A DNA stretch of 64,000 nt from positions 82,187 to 146,186 of the forward strand of contig CAYNEO010000002.1 in assembly GCA_964396245.1 (NCBI GenBank). The letters run 5' to 3'. Under the pieces are notes generated by a model. The model did not search any database, had not been told where the DNA came from, and worked only from the letters and a program-made list of their open reading frames with translations. This document shows, one piece after another, positions 17,703 to 26,889 of this stretch. The translations under genes and the position numbers were made by a program. This DNA comes from CAYNEO01 sp964396245 (GTDB taxonomy: Bacteria; Zixibacteria; MSB-5A5; GN15; FEB-12). The stretch's first letter is position 1, and every line of letters begins with the position of its first letter.

Positions 17703-18473
17703 ATGTCCGATAAGCAGCCACTGTTCAGTTTCGAAGACATCCACGTGAAGGTGGAGGGAAAAGAAGTCGTGGCCGGTGTCTCGCTGGCTATCAGACCGGG
17801 CGAGGTTCACGCGATCATGGGTCCGAACGGGTCGGGAAAATCATCGCTTTCCCAGGCGCTGATGGGTCACCCGTCTTACGCGATTACCGAAGGCAAAGCG
17901 AGTCTGGCCGGTGAGGATCTTCTCGAAATGGCTCCGGATGAGCGCTCGAGATCGGGATTGTTCCTTGCGTTCCAGTATCCGATGGCGATACCCGGGGTCA
18001 CGGTGGCCAATTTCCTTCGCGCCGCCCTGCAATCGCATCGCGGCAAGGATGCCGACATGTCTGATTTCAGGAAGTTGTTGAAATCGGAGATGGATGCACT
18101 GTCAATCGATCACAATTTCGCAACTCGCTACCTGAACGACGGGTTTTCGGGCGGTGAAAAGAAACGAATCGAGATCCTCCAGATGGCAATCCTGAACCCG
18201 CGGATGGCGATTCTGGACGAGACTGATTCCGGACTGGATATCGATGCCCTGAAAACGGTCGCCGGCGGGATAAACCGATTCCACGATGAAAACAACGGCG
18301 TCCTCCTGGTAACGCACTACCAGCGTCTGCTCAACTACGTGAAGCCGGACTTTGTGCATATCATGATGAACGGCAAAATAGTTAAGTCAGGCGGCGCTGA
18401 CCTGGCGTTGAAGCTCGAAGAGCAGGGATACGACTGGGTAAGTGACGAAGTCGCCCAGAAAGCAGGGGTGTAA
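17703..18473 (+). CDS. sufC: Fe-S cluster assembly ATPase SufC
   Basis: A 256-residue ABC-type ATPase of the SufBCD scaffold. Walker A is GPNGSGKSS (40-48), the ABC signature is FSGGEKKR (148-155), and Walker B runs AILDETDSGLDID near 171-183. SufC powers opening of SufBD during [Fe-S] assembly in the cytoplasm. It heads the enzymes of the operon and abuts sufB by 2 bp. Confidence 0.96.
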   Translation: MSDKQPLFSFEDIHVKVEGKEVVAGVSLAIRPGEVHAIMGPNGSGKSSLSQALMGHPSYAITEGKASLAGEDLLEMAPDERSRSGLFLAFQYPMAIPGVTVANFLRAALQSHRGKDADMSDFRKLLKSEMDALSIDHNFATRYLNDGFSGGEKKRIEILQMAILNPRMAILDETDSGLDIDALKTVAGGINRFHDENNGVLLVTHYQRLLNYVKPDFVHIMMNGKIVKSGGADLALKLEEQGYDWVSDEVAQKAGV

Positions 18474-18475
18474 AT

Positions 18476-19924
18476 ATGGCTGAAACGAAGATACATGATG
18501 CTGCCGAACAGCAGAAAAAAGATCTCTCGACGCTAAATACGGACTACGAGTCCAGGTATGGGTTTCGCGATCCGGTGGATTACTTCCACAAGGGCGCCCG
18601 GGGTATCAGCCATGAAGTAGTCGAGATGATTTCGCAAATGAAACATGAGCCGCGATGGATGGCGGACCGGCGTCACGAGGCACTGGATATTTTCCTGTCC
18701 AAGCCAACACCGCGGTGGGGAGACACCAAGCTTCTGAGCGAGATCGACTTTGCAAATATCTATTATTTCATGAAGCCGATAGCCGAGCAGGGAAAATCCT
18801 GGGATGATGTCCCTGAGTATATTCGCAAGACGTTTGATCGGCTCGGTATTCCCGAAGCTGAGAAGAACTTCCTTGGCGGTGTCTCGGCCCAGTACGAGTC
18901 CGAGGTCGTGTACCATTCGATGCGCAAAGATCTTACCGAACAGGGTGTGATTTTTCTCGACATGGACGGCGGGCTCAGAGAGCATGAAGAGATAGTGAAA
19001 AAGTTTTTCGGCTCGGTGATTCCGTCGACCGATAACAAGTATGCGGCCCTGAACACGGCTGTGTGGTCCGGCGGATCGTTTATTTATGTGCCGCCGGGAG
19101 TGGATGTGAAAATACCGCTTCAGGCGTATTTCCGCATCAACGCGGAAAATATGGGACAGTTCGAGCGCACGCTTATCATCGCGGATAAGGGATCCCGGGT
19201 TCATTATATCGAAGGATGTACCGCTCCGGTCTATTCGACCGATTCGCTTCACTCGGCGGTGGTGGAATTGATTGCGCTCGAGGGATCATACATTCGGTAC
19301 ACGACCATTCAGAACTGGGCGCGCAACATCTATAATCTGGTGACCAAGCGGGCCTCAGCATACAAGAATGCCACCGTGGAATGGGTCGACGGTAATCTCG
19401 GCTCGCGTCTGACGATGAAATATCCGTGCATCCAGCTGGTTGGCGAAGGCGCCCGCGGGGAGATTCTCTCGGTGGCGTTTGCCGGCGTCGATCAACACCA
19501 GGATGCCGGGGCCAAGGTTATCCACGCCGCGCCGAATACATCGTCGAGGATAACGTCCAAGTCCATTTCAAAAGACAACGGGCGCGCTTCCTATCGCGGT
19601 CTCGTGAAAATCCATAAGAATGCAACCAACGTGAAGGTATCGGTGGAATGCGATGCGCTGCTGATCGGCGAGGACGCCCGAAGTGACACCTACCCGACGA
19701 TGGAAATCGATAACGACCTGGTGAAAGTGGAACATGAAGCTCGCGTGTCAAAAGTGGCCGAGGAACAGTTGTTCTACCTGACCAGCCGCGGGCTGAGCGA
19801 GGACGACGCACGGCTCTTGATTGTCAACGGCTTCATGGAGCCGTTTACCAAAGAGCTGCCGCTTGAATACGCGGTGGAATTAAACCGATTGATTGAACTT
19901 GAAATGGAAGGTTCGATTGGCTGA
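18476..19924 (+). CDS. sufB: Fe-S cluster assembly scaffold SufB
   Basis: A 482-residue SufB. Recognisable are GGVSAQYESEVVYHS, the beta-helix core with NAENMGQFERTLIIADKGS, YIEGCTAPVYS (conserved Cys) and the C-terminal SRGLSEDDARLLIVNGF. It forms the SufBC2D complex on which clusters are built from persulfide sulfur. The length is standard. sufD follows directly. Confidence 0.96.
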   Translation: MAETKIHDAAEQQKKDLSTLNTDYESRYGFRDPVDYFHKGARGISHEVVEMISQMKHEPRWMADRRHEALDIFLSKPTPRWGDTKLLSEIDFANIYYFMKPIAEQGKSWDDVPEYIRKTFDRLGIPEAEKNFLGGVSAQYESEVVYHSMRKDLTEQGVIFLDMDGGLREHEEIVKKFFGSVIPSTDNKYAALNTAVWSGGSFIYVPPGVDVKIPLQAYFRINAENMGQFERTLIIADKGSRVHYIEGCTAPVYSTDSLHSAVVELIALEGSYIRYTTIQNWARNIYNLVTKRASAYKNATVEWVDGNLGSRLTMKYPCIQLVGEGARGEILSVAFAGVDQHQDAGAKVIHAAPNTSSRITSKSISKDNGRASYRGLVKIHKNATNVKVSVECDALLIGEDARSDTYPTMEIDNDLVKVEHEARVSKVAEEQLFYLTSRGLSEDDARLLIVNGFMEPFTKELPLEYAVELNRLIELEMEGSIG

Positions 19925-19925
19925 C

Positions 19926-21245
19926 ATGATTGAGGACACCAAAACCATATATGAGATTCCGGAAATCGCACCGCAACTCGGGCGGGGTCCGGTCTGGCTG
20001 AGACAGCGCAGAGCTGATTCGCGCGAAGCGTTCAACGCCGCCCCTCTCCCCCGTCGCGGGCTGCATCTGTGGCGGTACACCGATCCGGCTAAGTTTCTCG
20101 TTGAACCGGTAAAAACCGGAGATACGTCGTTCGGGAACGGTTATGATTCAGTGGTCAAGCTGGAGCAGAAGCATGTCGATGACGGCCGCCTGGCGGGCCT
20201 CGTGGTCGATTTTGGCGGACGTGAAATCCTGCGCTACGGCGTCACTCCCCTGCTCAACACGGGCGTGATGGTCTGCCCGCTTTCGGAAGCAGTGGAGACC
20301 CGTACTGACCTTGTCGAGCAGTACCTGTACCAGATCGTTAACGAAGCAACGGGTAAATTCGAAGCGATGAACGGCGCGCTCTGGAACGACGGAATCTTTA
20401 TGTATATCCCGGATAATGCGGTGATTGAGAAGCCAATCCACCTGCTGCGGGAAGCCGGTCTTGCGCACAGTTCAGTATACCCGCGGACGCTGATAATTGT
20501 CGGGCGAAACGCGCAGGCGACGATTATTGATGAATACGGCGGCGGATCATCGGACTTCGATGACGGCTTGAGCTACAGCAACGGTGTTGTCGAGATTTTC
20601 GGACTTGAAGACAGTAATGTGAGATATGTGTCGGTGCAACGTCACGCGAAAGCGACCAATTCGTACCTGACACACCGCGCAAAGATTGGGCGTGGCGCGC
20701 AGATGCTGACAATGTCACTGGCATTTGGGGCGTCGCTGGCCAAGCATAATTTCGGCGTGATCCTGAACGGCGCCGGCGCTGACAGCAGGATGTACGGCCT
20801 TGCGTTTGGCTCGGCGCGACAGCAGTTCGACAGCCATACGCTTCATCATCATGCCCATGGACAAACGACATCGAATATCGACTTCAAGGTAGTTTTGCGT
20901 GATCGGGCTACCTCGGCGTATACGGGACTTATCCGAATCGACCAGCATGCGAAAACGTGCGGGGCGTACCAGGAGAACAGGAACCTGTTGCTGAATAGAG
21001 GCACCAAGGCAGATACGATTCCGGAACTCGAGATACTTAACGAAGATGTCACCTGCTCGCACGGCGCCACGGTCGGGCCGATCGACCCCATGGAGATTTT
21101 CTACCTGACGAGCCGCGGCATTTACCGTGATGAGGCCGTGCGCATGATTGTGTCGGGCTTTACGGAGCCGACATTGAAGATGCTCCCGAGCGATCTGCAG
21201 GCACGGATATCCGAATTCGTCATGGACCGGCTGGAGGATATCTAG
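19926..21245 (+). CDS. sufD: Fe-S cluster assembly protein SufD
   Basis: A 439-residue SufB/D-family protein, the SufD partner in SufBC2D. The beta-helix segment with HHHAHGQTTSNIDFK, then SAYTGLIRIDQHAKTC and the C-terminal YLTSRGIYRDEAVRMIVSGF match the family. I place the start at the ATG at 19926, 2 bp after the sufB stop. An in-frame ATG at 19893 would overlap sufB by 32 bp and add residues that look like shadow translation. Confidence 0.92.
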   Translation: MIEDTKTIYEIPEIAPQLGRGPVWLRQRRADSREAFNAAPLPRRGLHLWRYTDPAKFLVEPVKTGDTSFGNGYDSVVKLEQKHVDDGRLAGLVVDFGGREILRYGVTPLLNTGVMVCPLSEAVETRTDLVEQYLYQIVNEATGKFEAMNGALWNDGIFMYIPDNAVIEKPIHLLREAGLAHSSVYPRTLIIVGRNAQATIIDEYGGGSSDFDDGLSYSNGVVEIFGLEDSNVRYVSVQRHAKATNSYLTHRAKIGRGAQMLTMSLAFGASLAKHNFGVILNGAGADSRMYGLAFGSARQQFDSHTLHHHAHGQTTSNIDFKVVLRDRATSAYTGLIRIDQHAKTCGAYQENRNLLLNRGTKADTIPELEILNEDVTCSHGATVGPIDPMEIFYLTSRGIYRDEAVRMIVSGFTEPTLKMLPSDLQARISEFVMDRLEDI

Positions 21246-21250
21246 GAAAT

Positions 21251-21562
21251 ATGGCCGGTTTTGTGAAGGTGGCAAAGACAGAAGAAATCCCTGAAGGCGG
21301 TTTCAAGTCGTTCGAGGTCGATTTCACGAGATTCGTCGTGGCGCACACGCCGGACGGGTACTTTGCTTTCATTGACGAGTGTACGCACGACAGCGAGCCG
21401 TTCGGTAAAGGCAAGTTGAAAGGCAACGAGATTGTGTGCACGCGGCACGGGGCCAGGTTCGACGTTCGCAGCGGGGCTGTGACGGCGCCGCCGGCGATTG
21501 TGCCGCTGGATACATTCGAGATCAAGGTTGAGGGCGATGATATTTACGTCAGGCTGGACTGA
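21251..21562 (+). CDS. Rieske-type [2Fe-2S] ferredoxin in suf operon
   Basis: A 103-residue single-domain Rieske protein. The cluster ligands are Cys44 and His46 (CTHD) and Cys63 and His66 (CTRHG), with 16 residues between the pairs, and the GARFDVRSGAVTAPP loop follows. It resembles the ferredoxin components of non-heme oxygenases that sit in suf operons of many bacteria. It may supply electrons to cluster assembly. No oxygenase partner is present. It begins 5 bp after sufD. Confidence 0.9.
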   Translation: MAGFVKVAKTEEIPEGGFKSFEVDFTRFVVAHTPDGYFAFIDECTHDSEPFGKGKLKGNEIVCTRHGARFDVRSGAVTAPPAIVPLDTFEIKVEGDDIYVRLD

Positions 21563-21591
21563 GTTCAGTCCTGAAAGATCGGAACGAAACA

Positions 21592-22866
21592 ATGGCAACT
21601 GAAGCACACAGCAAAACGATGACGACCGAGGCAGTGAACGGACTGGACGTAGACGCAATCAAGGCCGATTTCCCGATCCTGCAGGAGAAGGTCAACGGTA
21701 ATCGCCTGGTATATCTTGACAACGCCGCGACATCTCAGAAGCCAAATGTCGTCATAGAAGCGATCAGTGACTACTATCGTCATACGAACGCCAATATCCA
21801 TCGCGGCCTCCATAAGCTTGCGGAGCTCGCCACCGAAGCATTTGAGAAGACGCGACGGCATACGGCGGGGTTTATCGGCGGAGTTGATACTGCGGAAGTG
21901 GTTTTTACACGGGGCACGACGGAGTCGTTGAACCTGGTCGCATATACATGGGGAGAACAAAATATCGGTGAGGGGGACGAAATCCTGATCACCGAGATGG
22001 AACACCACGCCAATATGGTCCCGTGGTTCATGCTGGCTCAGCGAAAGAAGGCTGTCCTCAAGCGGATACCTGTCACCGCTGACGGGTATCTTGATTTGAG
22101 CGGTCTGGACAAATTACTGACGCGACGCACCAAGCTGGTAGCGATATCGCACATGTCCAACGTCCTCGGGACTATCAACCCGGTCCGCGAAATCGCGGAA
22201 AGAGCGAAGGCGGTAGGAGCGGTGGTTGTCGCCGACGGCGCTCAGTCGGCGCCTCATATGCCGGTCAATGTGCCCGAATTGGGCGTGGATTTCTTCGCGT
22301 TTTCCTCGCACAAAATGCTTGGTCCGACCGGCGTTGGCGTGCTGTGGGGGCGGCGTGAGCTGCTCGAATCAATGCCACCGTTTAATTTTGGCGGCGAGAT
22401 GATCCGCCAGGTCGGTTTTGACAACGTCAGCTGGGCCGAGCTTCCGTGGAAATTCGAGGCCGGAACTCCAAATATTGCCGATGTCGTGGCTTTCGATGCC
22501 GCTCTCACGTATCTCGAGCGACTGGGTATGGAGAATATCCGGCGACACGAGATCGAGCTCACCGAATACGCGATTGCCCGGCTGTCCGAAATAAAAGGAC
22601 TGGAAATCCAGGGACCAAATGACAGTTCGCAGCGCGGCGGGGCAATATCGTTCACAGACCCGGATTTACACCCGCACGATATGAGCACCTTCCTTGACAC
22701 CAAAGGCATTGCTATCAGGGCCGGTCATCACTGCGCCCAGCCGCTGATGAGAGTAATGGGGAAAATGGCGACAGCACGGGCGTCCCTCTATATCTATAAC
22801 GACCGGGCGGATATCGACGCCCTCCACGATGCCTTAGTCGAGATGAGGAGATATTTCGGTTTATGA
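21592..22866 (+). CDS. sufS: Cysteine desulfurase SufS
   Basis: A 424-residue PLP-dependent group II cysteine desulfurase (SufS/CsdA). It takes sulfur from cysteine as a persulfide. The PLP lysine lies in FSSHKMLGPTGVG, and the catalytic Cys is Cys381 in AGHHCAQPL. It ends in a 4-bp overlap with sufU, which fits the SufS-SufU sulfur-transfer pair of Gram-positive-type systems. Confidence 0.95.
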   Translation: MATEAHSKTMTTEAVNGLDVDAIKADFPILQEKVNGNRLVYLDNAATSQKPNVVIEAISDYYRHTNANIHRGLHKLAELATEAFEKTRRHTAGFIGGVDTAEVVFTRGTTESLNLVAYTWGEQNIGEGDEILITEMEHHANMVPWFMLAQRKKAVLKRIPVTADGYLDLSGLDKLLTRRTKLVAISHMSNVLGTINPVREIAERAKAVGAVVVADGAQSAPHMPVNVPELGVDFFAFSSHKMLGPTGVGVLWGRRELLESMPPFNFGGEMIRQVGFDNVSWAELPWKFEAGTPNIADVVAFDAALTYLERLGMENIRRHEIELTEYAIARLSEIKGLEIQGPNDSSQRGGAISFTDPDLHPHDMSTFLDTKGIAIRAGHHCAQPLMRVMGKMATARASLYIYNDRADIDALHDALVEMRRYFGL

Positions 22867-23339
22867 TAGAATTAGATGAATTATACCGTGAGATCATTCT
22901 CGATCACTACCGATCGCCCCGGGGGAAAAAGCCGGTCGAGCAAGCGAATGTGAAGTCAGCCGGCTCGAATCCATCGTGCGGTGACGAGGTGGAGGTTGAA
23001 GCACGAATCGAAGACAACGTGCTCAAGGATGTCCATATCGACTGCAAGGGCTGCGCCATTTCGACTGCTTCGGGATCGATGCTCGCCGAGACAGTCAAGG
23101 GCAAGTCGTTCGACGAGGTGATGGCAATTGCCGACAAGGTCAAGAAGCTGCTCAAAGGTGAGATCGATGAATCGGACGAAGATTTTGGCGACCTTGGTTC
23201 ACTTCAGGGTGTCAGGCAGTTCCCGGTGCGGGTGAAGTGTGCGTTGCTCGCGTGGGTGACGTTGATCGAGGGGCTCAAAGATTACGCGAACGGCAAGGGA
23301 GGCAACAGCAAAATCATGATCAAAACGGATACTGAATAG
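22863..23339 (+). CDS. sufU: Sulfur transfer/scaffold protein SufU
   Basis: A 158-residue SufU. Cys39, Asp41, Cys64 and Cys126 correspond one-to-one to the zinc ligands of Bacillus SufU (C41, D43, C66, C128), and the family's insertion between the second and third cysteines is present. It receives persulfide sulfur from SufS. The start overlaps sufS by 4 bp. Confidence 0.93.
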   Translation: MIELDELYREIILDHYRSPRGKKPVEQANVKSAGSNPSCGDEVEVEARIEDNVLKDVHIDCKGCAISTASGSMLAETVKGKSFDEVMAIADKVKKLLKGEIDESDEDFGDLGSLQGVRQFPVRVKCALLAWVTLIEGLKDYANGKGGNSKIMIKTDTE

Positions 23340-23354
23340 CGGAGGGATCGACAG

Positions 23355-23666
23355 TTGGCAGTACCGACCAAAGAGCAGATTATCGAGGCCCTTAAGCCGA
23401 TTCAGGACCCCGAGATACGGATCGGTGTCGTTGATCTGGGGCTCGTATACGATATCGATGTTACCAACGAGGGGGAAGTGACTATCAAGATGACTCTTAC
23501 CACCCCGGCATGTCCGTACGGTGAAATCCTGCTGGCACAGGTACACCGGGCAGTTGAAGAATTGGAGGGAGTAACGAAAGTCCAGGTGGTCCTGGTATGG
23601 GATCCGCCGTGGAATCCGGAAGAAATGTGCTCTGATCTGGCAAAGGATCAACTGGGCATCTGGTAA
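23355..23666 (+). CDS. sufT: SufT/MIP18-type (DUF59) Fe-S carrier factor
   Basis: A 103-residue DUF59 protein starting at TTG. It shows the family pattern ALKPIQDPEIRIGVVDLGLVYDI and the MTLTTPACPYGE motif with one conserved Cys. SufT proteins aid Fe-S cluster maturation in cells with high Fe-S demand, which fits a sulfate reducer. It is the last gene before the terminator at 23691. Confidence 0.9.
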   Translation: MAVPTKEQIIEALKPIQDPEIRIGVVDLGLVYDIDVTNEGEVTIKMTLTTPACPYGEILLAQVHRAVEELEGVTKVQVVLVWDPPWNPEEMCSDLAKDQLGIW

Positions 23667-23690
23667 ATCAAGAGAAAGATGTGTATATTC

Positions 23691-23715
23691 GGCAGGGCAA
23701 CACCCTGCCCTTTTT
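23691..23715 (+). terminator. Intrinsic terminator of the suf operon
   Basis: GGCAGGG and CCCTGCC with a 5-nt loop, followed directly by a run of T (23711-23715). It lies 25 bp after sufT. Confidence 0.9.
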
Positions 23716-23836
23716 GTATCCGGGACAAAGGTGGCAACTTTTGGACTTGTGTTTTGTCTAATCTTCGTCTACCGTGGAAACCTGGACGGGGCGTTGCGGT
23801 TATACGGTAGGAAAACTGGCCAGAAGGCGGAACAAC

Positions 23837-25027
23837 ATGGATGAAAATAATAGAAGGCCGGATGTTTCGGCTCTCCGCATAGACAAGTCCAAAAAGTTCA
23901 TTGACCGGCCGCGAAGCAGAGCGTGGCGATGGTTGGTCGCGCTTATTGCTATCGTAGTTCTGGTTGTCGGCTATTTCGCACTGAAAAGCAGCCTCTCTCC
24001 TGCCACCAATGTGCGCGTGGCCACAGCAACCATAATCAGGGGTTCGGACGCAGCCGCCGATCTGGTCGCTACCGGCTATGTGGTTGCTCAGCGCATGGCC
24101 GAAGTTTCATCAAAAGCTACCGGGCGACTGGCGGCGCTCAACTATGAAGAAGGCGATACCGTGGCTCAAGGGGCCGTGATTGCCCGTCTGGACAACAGCG
24201 ATTTTGTCGCCCTCGTTCAGCAGGCGGAAGCGGCGGTGAACCGAGCAGTGGTGGACACGCTGGAAAGCGCGCGGGATTTTCGCCGGGCAAAAGAACTTTT
24301 TAAGTCGGGCGCGATCACCGATGTCGAACTCGAGAACGCTGAAACAGCATACAAATCCGCCGCGGCGGCTCTTGCCGGAGCGGAGGCGGCGCTGAAGGTC
24401 GCGCAGGTGGATCTCGACAATACATACATTCGGGCGCCGTTTGCGGGCACCATCCTGATGAAGAATGCCGAAGTCGGTGAGATGGTCACTCCGTTTGCCT
24501 CGGCAGCGTCATCGAAAGGCTCAGTGGTGACCATGGCTGACATGAACTCGCTCGAGGTCGAAGCCGATGTTTCTGAGTCGAACATATATCGGGTATATAC
24601 CGGACAACGCGCGGAGATTGTTCTGGATGCATACCCGGGCGTTCGCTACGGGGGTTACGTGAAGAAGATTGTGCCCACGGCCGACCGGGCGAGGGCCACG
24701 GTTTTAACAAGGGTGGCATTCAAGAACAAAGATGACCGCGTATTGCCGGAAATGTCGGCGCGGGTCAATTTCTTCTCAGATACATCGTCGGCAGCGGATG
24801 GTCAGGCTGAGTCGCTGACCGTACCGACCGACGCGGTGACGTCTCGCGACGGTTCCAAAACAGTGTTTGTGGTTACCGGCGCGGTTGCCACGGCCACGCC
24901 GGTGGAGACAGGCACAAATGTCGGGGGCCGTGTCGAAATCCTGAGTGGATTGAGTGAAGGTGACACCGTCGTGCTCTCTCCCCCGGGCAAGATGAAGTCC
25001 GGCGATAAGGTCGAAGTAGCCCGGTAG
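23837..25027 (+). CDS. MacA/HlyD-type periplasmic adaptor of an ABC exporter
   Basis: A 396-residue adaptor with one N-terminal membrane anchor (residues ~26-48, RAWRWLVALIAIVVL...). The lipoyl halves flank an alpha-helical hairpin (FRRAKELFKSGAITDVELENAE). Next come a beta-barrel region and the C-terminal DTVVLSPPGKMKSGDKVEV. The start at 23837 has a GAAGG ribosome site 9 bp upstream; an in-frame ATG at 23774 lacks one. It leads a four-gene operon with one ATPase and two FtsX-type permeases, so it links the inner-membrane pump to an outer-membrane channel. No TolC gene is present. Confidence 0.9.
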   Translation: MDENNRRPDVSALRIDKSKKFIDRPRSRAWRWLVALIAIVVLVVGYFALKSSLSPATNVRVATATIIRGSDAAADLVATGYVVAQRMAEVSSKATGRLAALNYEEGDTVAQGAVIARLDNSDFVALVQQAEAAVNRAVVDTLESARDFRRAKELFKSGAITDVELENAETAYKSAAAALAGAEAALKVAQVDLDNTYIRAPFAGTILMKNAEVGEMVTPFASAASSKGSVVTMADMNSLEVEADVSESNIYRVYTGQRAEIVLDAYPGVRYGGYVKKIVPTADRARATVLTRVAFKNKDDRVLPEMSARVNFFSDTSSAADGQAESLTVPTDAVTSRDGSKTVFVVTGAVATATPVETGTNVGGRVEILSGLSEGDTVVLSPPGKMKSGDKVEVAR

Positions 25028-25045
25028 CTCGCCGAAGGATATGCA

Positions 25046-25726
25046 ATGACACAGCCAATAGTAAATTTACAGTCGGTATACAAATCGTACTGGCGCGACA
25101 GCCTGGAAATACCGGTATTGCGCAACATAGACCTGATGATCCCTGAAGGCGAATTCCAGGCCCTTATGGGCCCTTCCGGATCGGGGAAAACCACGTTACT
25201 GAATCTGGTAGCCGGCATCGATCGCCCGTCATCGGGTGAGGTTATTGTTGCCGGTCAGGTTATATCAAGCATGAGTGAGGCGAATCTGGCTCGCTGGCGG
25301 AGCGCCCATGTCGGTTTTGTGTTTCAATTTTACAATCTCGTGCCGGTGTTGAACGCGTTTGAGAATGTCGAGTTACCGCTGTTGCTCACCAGGTTGAATC
25401 GGGCCGAACGCAGGCGTCAGGTCGAAACGGCACTGAGCATCGTGGGACTGGATGATCGCATGGATCATTACCCCAATCAGCTCTCCGGCGGACAGGAGCA
25501 GCGCGTTGCCATCGCCCGAGCCCTGGTTACCGACCCCGACATCATTCTTGCCGACGAGCCGACCGGGGACCTGGACAAGGTGTCAGCCGAGGCAACCATG
25601 GAGTTGCTGGCGCAACTCAACAAGGAATTCGGTAAGACAATCGTGATGGTCACGCACGATCCCCGCGCGGCCGAAAAGGCTCATATCATCCAACAACTCG
25701 ATAAAGGCGAACTGGTTGCGGCATGA
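25046..25726 (+). CDS. MacB/LolD-type ABC transporter ATPase
   Basis: A 226-residue ATPase. Walker A is GPSGSGKTT, the ABC signature is LSGGQEQR, and Walker B is ILADEPTGDLD. Matches the MacB/LolD/FtsE group that powers FtsX-like permeases, which here are separate downstream proteins. Its stop overlaps the first permease by 4 bp. The substrate (antibiotic, lipoprotein or peptide) cannot be told. Confidence 0.92.
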   Translation: MTQPIVNLQSVYKSYWRDSLEIPVLRNIDLMIPEGEFQALMGPSGSGKTTLLNLVAGIDRPSSGEVIVAGQVISSMSEANLARWRSAHVGFVFQFYNLVPVLNAFENVELPLLLTRLNRAERRRQVETALSIVGLDDRMDHYPNQLSGGQEQRVAIARALVTDPDIILADEPTGDLDKVSAEATMELLAQLNKEFGKTIVMVTHDPRAAEKAHIIQQLDKGELVAA

Positions 25727-26880
25727 GGGTATTCAAGCTGATCTCCCGGAATGCTCTCCGTCACGCGCTTCGGACCTCTCTTACTATTCTCGGAGTGGCG
25801 ATCGCCGTAACAGCGTTCTGTGTCATTCGCAGTGCGATCGACGCCTGGTATCTGAATTCCCGGTCGGCGGCTCCTGATCGTTTGATCAGCCGCAGCGCGG
25901 TCTCCCTCGCGTTCAGCATGCCCATTTCCTACAAGGAAAAGATCGAGCGGGTGCCGGGTGTGGAGGCTGTATCATACGCGATCTGGTTCGGCGGCATTTA
26001 CGTGGACCAGAAGAACTTTTTCCCAAAATTCGGGGTCGATCACGAAACCTACTTCGACATCTATCCGGAATACCAGATACCCGAGGACCAGCGGCGAGCA
26101 TTTACCAGGGAACGAAATGCAGTAATTGTCGGCCGGCAACTCGCTGACCGGTTCGGATGGAAGCTCGGTGATCAGATACGTATTGTCGGCGACATCTATC
26201 CCGGTAACTGGGATTTCGTCATACGGGGCATCTATACCGGCGCCGATGAAACCGTAAACGAGTCAACCTGGTTTTTCCGGTACGACTACGTTGACGAACG
26301 CATGCGGCAGGAGACCCCGGGACGGGCAGGGCAAGTCGGTTCGTTTGTGGAGAAAATATCTGATCCGATGCAATCTTCGGCAATTTCTAAGAAGATTGAC
26401 GCGCTGTTTGCCAACTCGCTTGCGGAAACCAAAACGGAGACGGAGGAAGCCTTCCGATTGTCGTTTGTCGAGCTTTCCGGGCAAATTATCCTCGGATTGA
26501 GAATCGTTTCATTTCTGGTTATCGGTGTGATTCTACTGGTGATGGCTAACACGATGGCGATGGCAGCTCGTGAGCGGGTCAACGAATACGCGCTGCTCAA
26601 GACCCTCGGGTTTCGCGCTTACCATTTGATCGGGCTGGTTTTTGGCGAATCGTTATTGATCGCCTTTCTTGGCGGAGCAGTCGGACTCGGGCTGGCGTTT
26701 CTCACGATTCCGCTTATCAAGGCAAAAATCGGTGCATTCCTGCCGTACCTTCCGATAGAACCGCTCACTTTGATATTGGGGTTTGTTGCGGCAATACTTG
26801 TCGGGTTGTTAGCGGCGACGTTTCCGGCGTTGCGCGCTGTGCGGACCTCGATTGTGGACGGACTGAGGACTGTCGATTAG
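25723..26880 (+). CDS. FtsX/MacB-type ABC permease, first subunit
   Basis: A 385-residue permease with one N-terminal helix (LRTSLTILGVAIAVTAFCVI), a large periplasmic domain (~residues 45-270) and three C-terminal helices, the FtsX arrangement. The cytoplasmic loop motif EYALLKTLGFRAYHLIGLVFGES links to the ATPase. The next gene encodes a second permease, so the exporter is probably heterodimeric. Confidence 0.9.
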   Translation: MRVFKLISRNALRHALRTSLTILGVAIAVTAFCVIRSAIDAWYLNSRSAAPDRLISRSAVSLAFSMPISYKEKIERVPGVEAVSYAIWFGGIYVDQKNFFPKFGVDHETYFDIYPEYQIPEDQRRAFTRERNAVIVGRQLADRFGWKLGDQIRIVGDIYPGNWDFVIRGIYTGADETVNESTWFFRYDYVDERMRQETPGRAGQVGSFVEKISDPMQSSAISKKIDALFANSLAETKTETEEAFRLSFVELSGQIILGLRIVSFLVIGVILLVMANTMAMAARERVNEYALLKTLGFRAYHLIGLVFGESLLIAFLGGAVGLGLAFLTIPLIKAKIGAFLPYLPIEPLTLILGFVAAILVGLLAATFPALRAVRTSIVDGLRTVD

Positions 26881-26889
26881 GTCGTTACG

